The translations under genes and the position numbers were made by a program. This document shows positions 18,703-28,660 of a DNA stretch of 64,000 nucleotides, one piece after another. How positions within the stretch are numbered: the stretch's first letter is position 1; every line of letters starts with the position of its first letter. Origin of the DNA: Chloracidobacterium sp. (GTDB lineage Bacteria > Acidobacteriota > Blastocatellia > Pyrinomonadales > Pyrinomonadaceae); contig JADJRV010000009.1 of the NCBI GenBank assembly GCA_016712045.1, positions 121,708-185,707 on the forward strand, written 5' to 3'. The notes beneath the pieces are model-generated. The model worked only from the letters and a program-made list of their open reading frames with translations. It was not told the origin of the DNA and did not search any database.

Positions 18703-19848
18703 AGCATATTTTTTACCTGAACCGGTTTGCTAAAACGCAAGGAAGTGACTGCGACCAGAAAGACTTAGCCACTCTTAGATTATTGGTCAAAGGAAAGGGG
18801 TGGGATGTAACGACGGATGCATTAAAATTCTTCATAGATTTTGAGAGAGCGGAAGTAGATTATCCCGATTTTGATCAGAATGATGCTTTTAATTATGTCG
18901 TCGAGTATGCAGGGAAGTACGGAGCCAATAATGATGATGAAAGATCGGGCCTGATGACACTTCTTAAAACTCAGGGTTGGGAGTTGTCGAGCGGTGCTCT
19001 AAAATTTTTCATCGAAAAGGGTATCGCGAAACAACTTTCTGATTTCGAACTAGCGAGTACTGCTTTTCCTGATTTTGCTGATAACGAAGCGTATGTATAT
19101 GTAAAACAGTTTGCAAAGCGATATGGGAGAAAATTATACAGTTGATGATTTATCAAAACTTGAGTTATTGATTCGGGCTCGTGGTTTGAAACTTACCCGA
19201 GGCACCGTTCGATATTTTATCGATAAAGAAATCAAATGTAACCGTCTTGAAAATATCCGAGCAAAAATTTTGTTAGGCGATCTGCAAAATACAGAAGACA
19301 TTTTGCATTCATATTTGAATCATTTTCGGACTGAAGATTCTGAAGCGCTGGATGTGTTAGGAGAGATTCTGCAAGTAAGGAATTTCTCCTTTCCGAGTAC
19401 TGCCGACCTAAAACTTGCTTTGAACGATATAGAGCGAGAAATTGAGTTAAGGAATTTTGAACAAAGGCTTGCATCAGAAAATGACTTAATTCGGATTGAA
19501 GATCTTGATTATTTAGACGGATATGAATTTGAAGATTTCTTAAAAAACCTCTTTTTAAAAATGGGCTGTCAGGTTGAACAAACTCGATTGTCTGGAGACC
19601 AAGGAGCAGATTTGGTCGTGGTTAAGTTCGGTGAAAAAACTGTCATTCAAGCGAAAAGATTTCAAGGAAATGTCGGAAACAGTGCGGTACAAGAGATAAT
19701 GGCGGCTATAAGTCTTTATAAAGCCCATACAGGAATGGTCGTTACCAACAGTTATTACACCTCCTCCGCGAAAGAACTTGCATTGGCAAATAATATTGAA
19801 CTAGTTGACCGACAAGGGCTTGAGGAATTGATAAATAAATACTGGTAA
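18699..19848 (+). CDS. Mrr-like restriction endonuclease with three N-terminal helical repeats (one frameshift)
   Basis: About 382 aa after removing one base in the GGG at about 19123-19125, which joins the two halves (KRYG then ENYTVDD). The N-terminal part holds three copies of a roughly 60-residue unit with pattern (F/Y)xxxFAKxxG ... LLxxKGWxLTxxALKFFI, the third spanning the junction. The C-terminal domain (YEFEDFLKNLFLKMGC, then GDQGADLVV, then VIQAKRFQGNVG) is the Mrr catalytic PD-(D/E)xK fold in its D ... QxK form, as in type IV enzymes that cut modified DNA. AT-rich relative to flanking genes. Start GTG 18699 overlaps the previous stop. Confidence 0.78.
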
Positions 19849-19852
19849 ATCT

Positions 19853-21454
19853 ATGGCCTTAGAACTAAGACGAAAAACACACGAATCGATCGTTTACATC
19901 GACAAAGACTCCGCGCCGCGGATCATGCCGTTTGGCGAGGATTTTATTATCAATGACCTGCCGGTCGGGACGCGGGTTATTTATCCGAATCCGCCGATCA
20001 AGGGTTTGCCTAATCGCGAAGCGGCGATTCGCTATGCGGTTAATCATCCGATCGAGATGGAACCGCTTTATGCCTTGCTTGAGCCGGGAATGCGGGTGAC
20101 GATCGCGATGGACGACATTTCGCTGCCGCTGCCGCCGATGCAGACGCCTGATCTGCGGCAGACGATGCTTGAGGTCGTGCTGGATATGTGCGGTGCGAAC
20201 GGCGTCGACGACGTGCATTTGATCATCGCGAATTCGCTGCACCGCAAGATGACGGCGTGGGAAATGAAGCGGATGGTCGGCACCGACATCTACAACGAAT
20301 ACTATCCCGACCGCTATTACAACCACGATGCCGAGGACGATGACAACCTCGTCACGCTCGGCGTCACGCGGCACAACGAACCGCTGCGGGTCAACAAACG
20401 CGCGATCGAGAGCGACCTGCTCATCTATCTCAACATCAATCTCGTCCCGATGGACGGCGGCCACAAATCGGTCGCGGTCGGCCTGTGCGATTACGAATCT
20501 CTGCGGGCTCACCACGATCCGCAGACGATCCGCGATTCGGATTCGTACATGGATCCGCCAAAATCGGTGTTGAACCACAAGGTCATTCGCCTCGGCAAAC
20601 TCGTTGATGATGCCTGCAAGGTCTTTCACATCGAGACGGCGATCAACAACAAGATGTTCCCCGAGGGCTACGACATCCTGACGCGGAACGAGGACGAATT
20701 CAGTTTTGCCGACCGCATGAAATGGGAAGTGATGGCCAAAACCTTCTCAAAAATGCCGCGTGCCGCGAGGCGTAAAATGCTCCACGCGATCCCGGCTCAG
20801 TATGAGTTGATCGCTTGTTACGCCGGCAAGACCGAGCCGGTTCACGAGAAAATTCTTGAGAAGAATTATCAGCAGTACGAGATCCCGGTCAAAGGCCAGT
20901 GCGACATCCTGATCTCGGGCATCCCCGACATTTCGCCGTACAACGTCTATTCGGCGCTCAATCCGCTGCTGGTGCAGGTGATGGCGCTTGGGTATCACTT
21001 CAACATGTACCGGAATAAGCCTTTGCTTAGGAAAGGCGGTGTGATGATCATTACGCATCCGTGTTTTGACGAGTTTGACCACAATTTTCATCCGGCGTAC
21101 ATCGAATTTTTTCACCGTCTGCTGCCCGAATCGCGTGATGCATTCTACCTTCGCGAAAAATACGAACGCGAGTTCGCGACCAACCCGGCATACATCGAAA
21201 TGTACCGCCGCGGCAACGCCTATCACGGAGCGCACCCGTTTTTCATGTGGTACTGGGGCGAAAACGGCCGCCAGCACATCGGCCACGTCATCGTCGCCGG
21301 TGCCGAAAACGCCCACGTCCCCGAAATGCTCGGCTGGGAACGTGCCGACAACCTGACCGAAGCCATCGCCATGGCCCGCAGCTACATGGGCCGCAACGCC
21401 GAGATCACGATGCTGCACCAGCCAATAATCGGGCTGTGTAATGTGACGGATTAG
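19853..21454 (+). CDS. LarA-type nickel-pincer racemase/epimerase family protein (DUF2088)
   Basis: 533 aa. The N-terminal domain has RVTIAMDDISLPLPPMQTPD and NSLHRKMTAWEM, typical of lactate racemase N-domains. Residues that hold the nickel-pincer nucleotide in LarA appear conserved: His in NSLHR (about 130), His in YYNHDAED (about 158), Lys in RVNKRAIESD (about 182) and His in DGGHKSVAVG (about 205). The long C-terminal domain is divergent, so the substrate is probably a 2-hydroxyacid other than lactate. Cofactor genes larB, larC and larE are not here. It starts 5 bases after the Mrr gene. Confidence 0.75.
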   Translation: MALELRRKTHESIVYIDKDSAPRIMPFGEDFIINDLPVGTRVIYPNPPIKGLPNREAAIRYAVNHPIEMEPLYALLEPGMRVTIAMDDISLPLPPMQTPDLRQTMLEVVLDMCGANGVDDVHLIIANSLHRKMTAWEMKRMVGTDIYNEYYPDRYYNHDAEDDDNLVTLGVTRHNEPLRVNKRAIESDLLIYLNINLVPMDGGHKSVAVGLCDYESLRAHHDPQTIRDSDSYMDPPKSVLNHKVIRLGKLVDDACKVFHIETAINNKMFPEGYDILTRNEDEFSFADRMKWEVMAKTFSKMPRAARRKMLHAIPAQYELIACYAGKTEPVHEKILEKNYQQYEIPVKGQCDILISGIPDISPYNVYSALNPLLVQVMALGYHFNMYRNKPLLRKGGVMIITHPCFDEFDHNFHPAYIEFFHRLLPESRDAFYLREKYEREFATNPAYIEMYRRGNAYHGAHPFFMWYWGENGRQHIGHVIVAGAENAHVPEMLGWERADNLTEAIAMARSYMGRNAEITMLHQPIIGLCNVTD

Positions 21455-21466
21455 TAAGGAAATATT

Positions 21467-22291
21467 ATGGAAAGCACAGAAATGACTACTGAAATGGAGG
21501 CCCTGAAAAGCCGCTTGCGGGCGACTTGGATCGCCGGTGATTTTGGCGAGATCGCAAAATCGATCGAGACCGGTGCCGAGGAATTTGTCGCACGGCTCGA
21601 TCTCGGGCCGGGGATGAAAGTGCTGGACGTTGCATGCGGGACAGGTAATCTCGCGATACCGGCGGCTCATGCCGGTGCGGATGTCACCGGCATAGACATT
21701 GCACCAAACCTGATCGAACAGGCACATGCGAGGGCGGCGGACGAGCGGTTGGACGTGCGATTTGACGTTGGCGACGCTGAGGCTTTGCCTTATGACGACG
21801 AGAGCTTTGACGTTGTGATGACGATGTTTGGAGCGATGTTTGCTCCGCGGCCCGATGTTACAGCGGCCGAGTTGATGCGCGTGTGCAAACCCGGCGGCGT
21901 TATCGCGATGGCAAACTGGACGCCAGGAGCCTTTACAGGGCAGATGTTCAAAACAAACGCGAAACACGTTCCGCCGCCGGCCGGAATGCCTTCGCCAATT
22001 TTGTGGGGAACCGAGGACGCTGTTCGCGAACGTTTGGCCAACGGCGTGACCGATCTGCAAATGACCAAACAAAAGATCAATTTTACATACCCATTCGGCC
22101 CGGTCGATGTGGTTGAGCATTTTGTTAAGTATTTCGGCCCGACGCAGAAAGCGTTCGAGTCGCTCGACGCCGAGGCCCAAAACGCCCTCCGCCACGACCT
22201 CGAACAGCTTTGGGCAGACAATAATCGCGCGATGGACGGAACGACGCAGGTCGAGTCGGAGTATTTGGAAGTGCTCGCAATAAAGGCATGA
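21467..22291 (+). CDS. Class I SAM-dependent methyltransferase (UbiE/type 11 family)
   Basis: 274 aa. SAM-binding motif I VLDVACGTGNLAIPAA (residues about 51-66), motif II acidic end VTGIDIAPNLIE, then GDAEALPYDDESFDVVMTMFG and the post-motif VCKPGGVIAMANW. Family members methylate small molecules; the substrate is not deducible. Preceded by AAGGAAAT just before ATG 21467 and placed 13 bases after the LarA-like gene, so probably cotranscribed with it. Confidence 0.85.
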   Translation: MESTEMTTEMEALKSRLRATWIAGDFGEIAKSIETGAEEFVARLDLGPGMKVLDVACGTGNLAIPAAHAGADVTGIDIAPNLIEQAHARAADERLDVRFDVGDAEALPYDDESFDVVMTMFGAMFAPRPDVTAAELMRVCKPGGVIAMANWTPGAFTGQMFKTNAKHVPPPAGMPSPILWGTEDAVRERLANGVTDLQMTKQKINFTYPFGPVDVVEHFVKYFGPTQKAFESLDAEAQNALRHDLEQLWADNNRAMDGTTQVESEYLEVLAIKA

Positions 22292-22792
22292 TGGTCTATG
22301 AAATATTACGGTTTTTGCATCGCATTTAGTTTGGAATCTCGGAGAACCTGAAACGTCCACAATGCGTTTGTTGCAAAGGGCGGGAAGAACACGCGAATTT
22401 GCACGCGATTGGTTACTCAAAGGCGACGGGATGCATCTGCGATTTACTGACGGTTTTTTCAGAGGAACATCCTGGAAAAGGGAGTAGTTCGGACTTACAA
22501 GTCCATATCCTTGGCAAGCCGGGGAAGGTTCGGGTCCGGAAACGTACAAAGAGTGCATTTGCCTTTAGATTTGGGCAGGTGAGGCGAACTTACTACGTTA
22601 CGATAGCAAAGGCCAACGAACCGCAATGGAGTGATGTGGATTAGATCGGGCGAAAATAAACCATCGAGGAGGCACTTTCTTCATCCGTTGATCCATGAGC
22701 AGTTGTGGGTATAAGTCCGAAATCCGCGACCCGATGACTGGATCCAGCAATCATCGAGTTTTTTGGTCAAGAACCAATTCATTAGAATTTAG
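22292..22792. other. 500-base gap with no convincing gene
   Basis: An open frame at 22399-22644 (81 codons) and a second, shifted one from 22361 each cover part of this stretch, but neither has a ribosome site, recognisable motif or credible extension. The region may hold a decayed gene. A TAGAAT box at about 22779-22784 just before the next ATG could be its promoter -10. Confidence 0.3.
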
Positions 22793-25700
22793 ATGAAACT
22801 ATCACCAACAGAGATATTTAAGGGCAAGAAGATCTTCTTTATCGGCGGGACGGGCTTTGTGGGGAAGGTCACGTTGTCGATGCTGCTGCATAATTTTCCG
22901 GATATCGGCAAGGTTTATGCGACGGTGCGGGCGAGGGACGCGGCGGAATCTAAGATACGGTTTTTGGACATCGATCGTGACCTCGCCGACATTTGACCCG
23001 CTGCGTGAAAAATACGGTGATGGGTTTGATGATTTCATAAAGAGCAAGGTCGTACCGGTCAATGGTGATGTGGGTAACGAATATCTTGGCCTCGACGAAA
23101 AAGAAGCGAAAAAGATCATGCGTGATACCGACATCATTATAAATGGTGCCGGTAACGTGACCTTTAACCCGCCGCTTGAGTCGGCTTTGCGGACGAATAT
23201 TAACGGCTCGAACAACATCATCAAGCTCGCCCGGATGATGAAAAAGCCGCGTCTGGTGCATGTTTCGACGTGTTTTGTGGCGGGTAAGCGGTCGGGGCCG
23301 ATCTGGGAAAATGAACCTGTTGTCGGATATTTTCCGCGAAAGGATGAGCTTGTAGGAACGGTGTTTGACGTAAACCGCGAGGTCGAGGATTGTGCACGTC
23401 TGTCAGAACAGGCACGGCAAGAGGCTGATGATGCCGTGCAGCATGCAAAATTTCGCGAACAGGCACGCAGCCGCTTTATCGAAGAGGGCCGCGACCCGGA
23501 CGACGAGGCTGAGTTAAAATCCGCGATCTTTCGCGAACGCAAAATGTGGATCCGCGAGCGCACGACTGAGCTTGGCACCGAGCGTGCTGAGTATTGGGGC
23601 TGGACAAATATCTACACCTACTCGAAATCGCTCGCCGAGCAGATCATCGCGTCGCAGGACGATATTGTTAAGGTGCTGCTCAGGCCGTCGATCGTCGAGT
23701 CTTCGAATCAATATCCATTCCCGGGTTGGAACGAAGGCTTTACCACGACCGCCCCGCTTATCCTTATCGCCCTACGCGGCCAGCCGATCATTCCGGTCAA
23801 CGAAAAGCTGATCCTCGACGTTATTCCGGTCGATATGGTGTCGGGAGCGATACTTGCGGCGACGATGAATGCGCTAGTCGATCCGAAACCGCCGCTTGTG
23901 TTTCAGGCGTCGTCGGGCGCCTCGAACCCGAACGACATGAAACGCATCGTGGGGCTCGTCGGTTTATACAAACGCCAGCATTTTGAGGACAAAGAGACGG
24001 GCAATCAAGATCGCGAACAAGCTAGCCGGCATGATCGAGACGCAGACGGTAAAACAGCGAACATACGAGCTGACCTCGGCGCCGATGCTCAATAAGATCG
24101 CAAAACGTGCCGACGATCTGATGGACCGTGCGACACCGCGTTGGGGCGGCGGGCGTATCGGCAACATTATTTCGGATCTCAAAAAATCGACCGAGGGATT
24201 TAAGGAATCGACCCAGGCGACGATGGATGCGTTTGCGATGTTCAAACCGTTCATGATCGACAACGATTATTTGTACCGTTCGGACAATGTTCGGGCGTTG
24301 TATTCGGCGATCAGAGAAAAAGAAAAAGACCTGCTGCCGTGGTATCCGGAGCGGCTCGATTGGTACGACTATTGGCTAAACGTCCATTTTCCGGGTATGC
24401 GAAAATGGGTGCTGCCGACGCTTGAAGAGGAGCTAAAGGCGGTCGAGAAGCGGTCTTACACTTACAAAGACCTGCTCGATCTTTTTGACACGTCGGTCAA
24501 GCGTTTTCCGACCCGCGTCGCGATGCGCATCGAACGCGATGGACGAAAGGAGCAATACACCTACGAAGATGTCAACGAGCTAACACTGCGTGCCGCCGGA
24601 TTTCTCGCGAAAAAAGGCATCACCGCTAATAGCCGCGTCATCCTGTTCTCAAACAACATGCCCGAATGGGGAATGACCTATTTTGGCATCCTCAAAGCCG
24701 GTGCGACCGCGATACCGATCGATCCGGCGAGCACGGTCGATGAGATCGTCGCGTTTGCCAAAGCTGGCGAAGCGGCGGCGGTCGTCGTTAGCCCGAAACT
24801 CGCGGGTGAGAATCCTGATCTCAGCAAAGCATTGAAAGCAGCAGGGTTAGAGGTCGCCGTTTGGACATTTGACGAGGTGTTTGAAATACAATCTGAGACC
24901 GAGGAGGCGAAACGAAACGCCTTGCTTCCGGCAAAAATCCACTCGAATTCCATCGCGTCGCTGATCTTTACATCGGGCACGACAGGCACGCCAAAGGCGG
25001 TGATGTTGTCGCATAAAAATTTCGTCAACATGATCTCGATGCTCTCGTCGGTGCTCGATATGGACATCACCGATGGCGTTTTGTCCGTGCTGCCGATGCA
25101 TCACACGTTCGAGTTTTCGGCGGGATTCCTGACTCCGTTCTCAAACGGAACGCAGATCACATATCTAAATGAACTTACCGCCGAAGACCTTGCCCGCACG
25201 ATCGAGAATAGTCATGTTACAGGCCTCGTCGGAGTCCCGGCTTTGTGGGAGATGCTGCATAGGCGGATCAAAACGCGATTGCGAGAACGCGGCGACTGGA
25301 TCGCCGATCTCGCCGATAACGTGATCGAGTTTAATGCCTGGATACGCGATAACACGCCGTTCAACCTTGGCCCGATCGTGTTTTTTCCGATCCATCAGGG
25401 TATGGGCGGCCAGATGCGGTATCTGATATCGGGCGGCTCGGCGTTGAGTGAGAAAGTGCAAAAAGACCTGCACGGCCTCGGATTTACAGTGCTTGAGGGC
25501 TATGGATTGACGGAAAGTTCGCCTGTTCTGACCGTTGCTCGTCCGGGTAATAGATTATTGCGCGGCAGTGTTGGCAAACCGTTGCCGGGTGTTGAGGTCA
25601 AGATCGACAACCCTGATGACAACGGCGTTGGCGAAGTGCTCGCTCGCGGGCAAAACGTGATGGTTGGCTATTACAACAACGACAAAGCAACCGACGCTGT

Positions 25701-27216
25701 CCTGACCGATCGTTGGCTCAAAACGGGCGATCTCGGGCGGCTCGATGAGGACGGCAATTTGTTTATTGTCGGACGTTCTAAGGATGTAATTATCGATTCG
25801 AACGGCAAGAATATCTACCCCGACGAGATCGAGGACCATTACAGCAAATCGCCGTATATCAAAGAGATGAGTGTTGTCGGGTTGCCTGATGACGACGGCG
25901 GCGAAAAGATCGCGGCACTCATCGTACCTGATTATGAGCACGACATCGCCCTGTCACGGCAAGAGGTCAATAAACAGATCGAGCTGCATTTTCGTGAGGT
26001 TTCGGCGGGACTCGCTTTTTTCAAGCGGGTCAAGGTTTTACATATCACGCCGTTCGAGTTGCCGCGAACGGCGACCCGAAAGGTTAAACGGCCCGAGGTC
26101 GTTGAGATGCTGCAAACGCTTGAGGAACGCTCCAAATCAAAGACCAAAACGGTAGTCGATGCCAAGGGGGATGACAACGCCGTTTGGATCCGAAAGGTTG
26201 TTGCGTCGGTTTCGAACCGGCCCCTTTCGGATGTCGTGATGGAGGATAAGCTTGCCGATCTCGGCTTTGATTCGCTGATGTTTGTCGAGCTGCAGGCGGC
26301 GGTCGAGGATGCGGGTGGCCGCGTGATGTCGCCGGATACGCTGAACGAGATACAGTCCGTCCGCGAGCTATTGACCGCGATCCAGCGTGTTGATAAATCC
26401 AAAAAGCTCGCCGACGAGCCGAGGGTCGAGGAAAAGAAAGACGATGAGGATATCTTTATCCCGTCGATCGTCCGCCGTATCGGCAACGCCGCTGTCGATC
26501 TCGCGACCGACACGCTTTATGACAATGTGCTCAAAACCCGGATCGAGGGCCAGGCAAATGTGCCGCAGCACGTCAATTTTATCGTCGCGCCAAATCACAC
26601 GTCGCACATCGACACGGGCCTCGTGAAAAAGGCGCTTGGCAAAGATGTTGCCGAGCAAACGGTCGCGGTTGCGGCGGCGGATTATTGGTTCGACACCAAA
26701 TACAAGCGTGCGTATATGAACAATTTCACGACGCTTGTGCCGATCGAGCGGACCGGCAGCTTGCGGCAATCTTTGCGTCACGTAACGCAGATTTTGAACG
26801 ACGGTTTTAACGCCCTGATCTTTCCCGAGGGCGGCCGGCAGGAAAGCGGACAGATAGCGGAATTCAAACCGATCATCGGTTATCTCGCGTTAAATCAGAA
26901 GATCGGCATCCTACCGATATACATTTGGGGCACATACGACGCGTTTCCAAAGGGCACGATCGTGCCAAAAAGTAAGAGCATTGGTGCCAAGGTCGGTGCT
27001 AAGGTCGGTAAGTTCCTCGAGTTTGACGAGCTAAAGAAAATGACCGAGGGCGTGCCAAATACCGAGGCTTATCGCTTGATCGCCGCCCGTGTCCAGCACG
27101 AGGTCGAGAATATGCGTGACGGAAAACGGACAAAATTTGATGTCGAGGCGATCAGAAAGGTGTGGAAAGCCGAACGGCGTCGGTCGCGCAAGCAAGAACC
27201 GGTGATCGATAATTAA
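22793..27216 (+). CDS. Multidomain acyl reductase - AMP ligase - carrier protein - acyltransferase fusion (two frameshifts)
   Basis: About 1,473 aa after removing one base near 22975 and one near 23985. Domains in order: (1) NAD(P)-binding reductase of the fatty acyl-CoA/thioester reductase type, with GGTGFVGK near residue 15 and YSKSLAEQ; (2) AMP-forming acyl ligase, with FTSGTTGTPKAVMLSH near residue 722 and GYGLTESSP; (3) acyl carrier domain, attachment Ser in LGFDSLMFVEL near residue 1158; (4) PlsC-type acyltransferase, with NHTSHID (HxxxxD) near residue 1267 and FPEGGRQESG near 1343. This set can activate a fatty acid, hold it, reduce it or pass it to an acceptor. Fatty alcohol, ether or wax-like lipid synthesis is inferred. 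Two genes could be an alternative if the second break is real. Confidence 0.75.
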
Positions 27217-27222
27217 CGGGAG

Positions 27223-27257
27223 TTTTAACGCAGAGACCGCAGAGGACGCAGAGAAAA
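27223..27257. repeat. Single arm of a CGCAGAG-type repeat
   Basis: Three units (ACGCAGAGAC, CGCAGAGGA, CGCAGAGAAAAG) sit directly before the GH47 start codon with no matching reverse arm nearby. The unit is the same as in the element at 51128-51246. Confidence 0.6.
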
Positions 27258-27258
27258 G

Positions 27259-28653
27259 ATGAGATCAATAAAGCCGATTATTTTGTTTATTGTCGTATTG
27301 CTATGCGGTTCAAATACCTATGCTCAGACAGTCGATAAAAAGCAGATGGCTGAGCGGGTCAAGGCTGAGTTTTTGCATTCGTGGAACGGGTATAAGCAGT
27401 ATTGTTGGGGACACGACGATCTTAAACCGATCTCAAAAACGTGCCGCGATTGGTACGGAACGACGATACTGATGACGCCGGTGGATTCGCTTGATTCGTT
27501 GTATTTGCTGGGCTTTAAGAAAGAAGCGGATGTGACGCGTGAGTACATTGTCGAAAATCTCTCGTTTGACAAGGACATCTCGGTGCAAAGTTTTGAGGTC
27601 ACGATCCGCATTCTTGGCGGATTGCTCTCGGCTTATCAGATGACTGATGACAAGCGATTGCTCGCGCTTGCCGATGACCTTGGCACAAGGCTATTGCCGG
27701 TGTTTAATTCGCCGACGGGGCTGCCGTACAAGAACGTTAATCTCAAAACTGGAAAAACGAGCGGCGAGATCTCAAATCCCGCCGAGACGGGAACGCTGCT
27801 GATCGAATTTGGCACGTTGAGCAAGTTGACGGGCAAACCTGTCTATTACGAGAAGGCAAAACGGGCATTGGTCGAGACGTATAACAGGCGTTCACCAATC
27901 GGGCTCGTCGGGACCAACATCAATGTCGAGACCGGCAAATGGACTAATACTGACAGTCATCTGAGTGCGGAAATCGATTCGTATTATGAGTATTTGCTCA
28001 AATGCTCGATCTTGTTTGGTGACCTTGATTGCCGCAACATGTGGGAAGATTCGATCACTAAGGTCCACTCATATCTCGCTGACGAGGGCGAGACGATGAG
28101 CAAAAAGAACGTGGCAAAGGGAGCGGTTTTTACCGGCGACCTGTGGTACGGCCACGCCGATATGAATACCGGCAAGCGGACGGCGACCACGACCGGTGCT
28201 CTCGATGCGTTTTTCCCGGCGGTGCTAGTTCTTGACGGCGACCTTAACCGTGCGCGGGTTTATCAGGATTCGCTATTTACGATGTGGAAAGTGCAGGGCA
28301 TCGAGCCAGAGGTCTATAACTATCGAACCGGCAAGATCGAGCACGGCGGTTACCCTTTGCGGCCAGAGATCGTCGAATCGACTTATTTTCTTTATCAGGC
28401 GACCAAAGACCCAAAATATCTGGCGATGGGCAAGCAGATGTTTGAGGATCTGGTAAAACATTGCCGGACTGATGTCGCCTACGCAGGGTTAAAAACCGTC
28501 GAGACAAAAGAAAAGACGGACTATATGCACAGCTTTTGGCTCGCCGAAACGCTCAAGTATTTCTATTTGCTGTTTGCAGACGAAAAGAAAGTGGATATAA
28601 AAAAGGTGGTCTTTAATACAGAGGCACATCCGATAAAGAAGACCTGGAAATAG
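27259..28653 (+). CDS. Secreted glycoside hydrolase family 47 (alpha-1,2-mannosidase type)
   Basis: 464 aa with a signal peptide (IILFIVVLLCGSNTYAQ). GH47 landmarks run the length of the protein: WNGYKQYCWGHDDLKPIS, DSLDSLYLLGFKKEA, FEVTIRILGGLLSAY (acid Glu), EIDSYYEYLLK (Asp), LRPEIVESTYFLYQAT (Glu) and VVFNTEAHP, whose Thr binds calcium in known enzymes. All three catalytic acids are in place. The late motif reads MHSFWLAETLKY where the family usually has Met-Glu-Ser, an unusual change. GH47 enzymes are mainly eukaryotic ER/Golgi mannosidases and are uncommon in bacteria. Probably periplasmic or outer-membrane, trimming mannosides. Confidence 0.85.
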   Translation: MRSIKPIILFIVVLLCGSNTYAQTVDKKQMAERVKAEFLHSWNGYKQYCWGHDDLKPISKTCRDWYGTTILMTPVDSLDSLYLLGFKKEADVTREYIVENLSFDKDISVQSFEVTIRILGGLLSAYQMTDDKRLLALADDLGTRLLPVFNSPTGLPYKNVNLKTGKTSGEISNPAETGTLLIEFGTLSKLTGKPVYYEKAKRALVETYNRRSPIGLVGTNINVETGKWTNTDSHLSAEIDSYYEYLLKCSILFGDLDCRNMWEDSITKVHSYLADEGETMSKKNVAKGAVFTGDLWYGHADMNTGKRTATTTGALDAFFPAVLVLDGDLNRARVYQDSLFTMWKVQGIEPEVYNYRTGKIEHGGYPLRPEIVESTYFLYQATKDPKYLAMGKQMFEDLVKHCRTDVAYAGLKTVETKEKTDYMHSFWLAETLKYFYLLFADEKKVDIKKVVFNTEAHPIKKTWK

Positions 28654-28660
28654 TAGTTTT

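Noticed and set aside
20747..22558. Long reverse-strand open frame opposite the LarA-like and methyltransferase genes
   Set aside because: Its composition is that of an antisense shadow of well-supported forward genes, and no motif is recognisable.
22399..22644. 81-codon frame in the gap before the acyl reductase fusion
   Set aside because: No ribosome site, no motif and no plausible upstream extension; kept only as a note in the gap entry.
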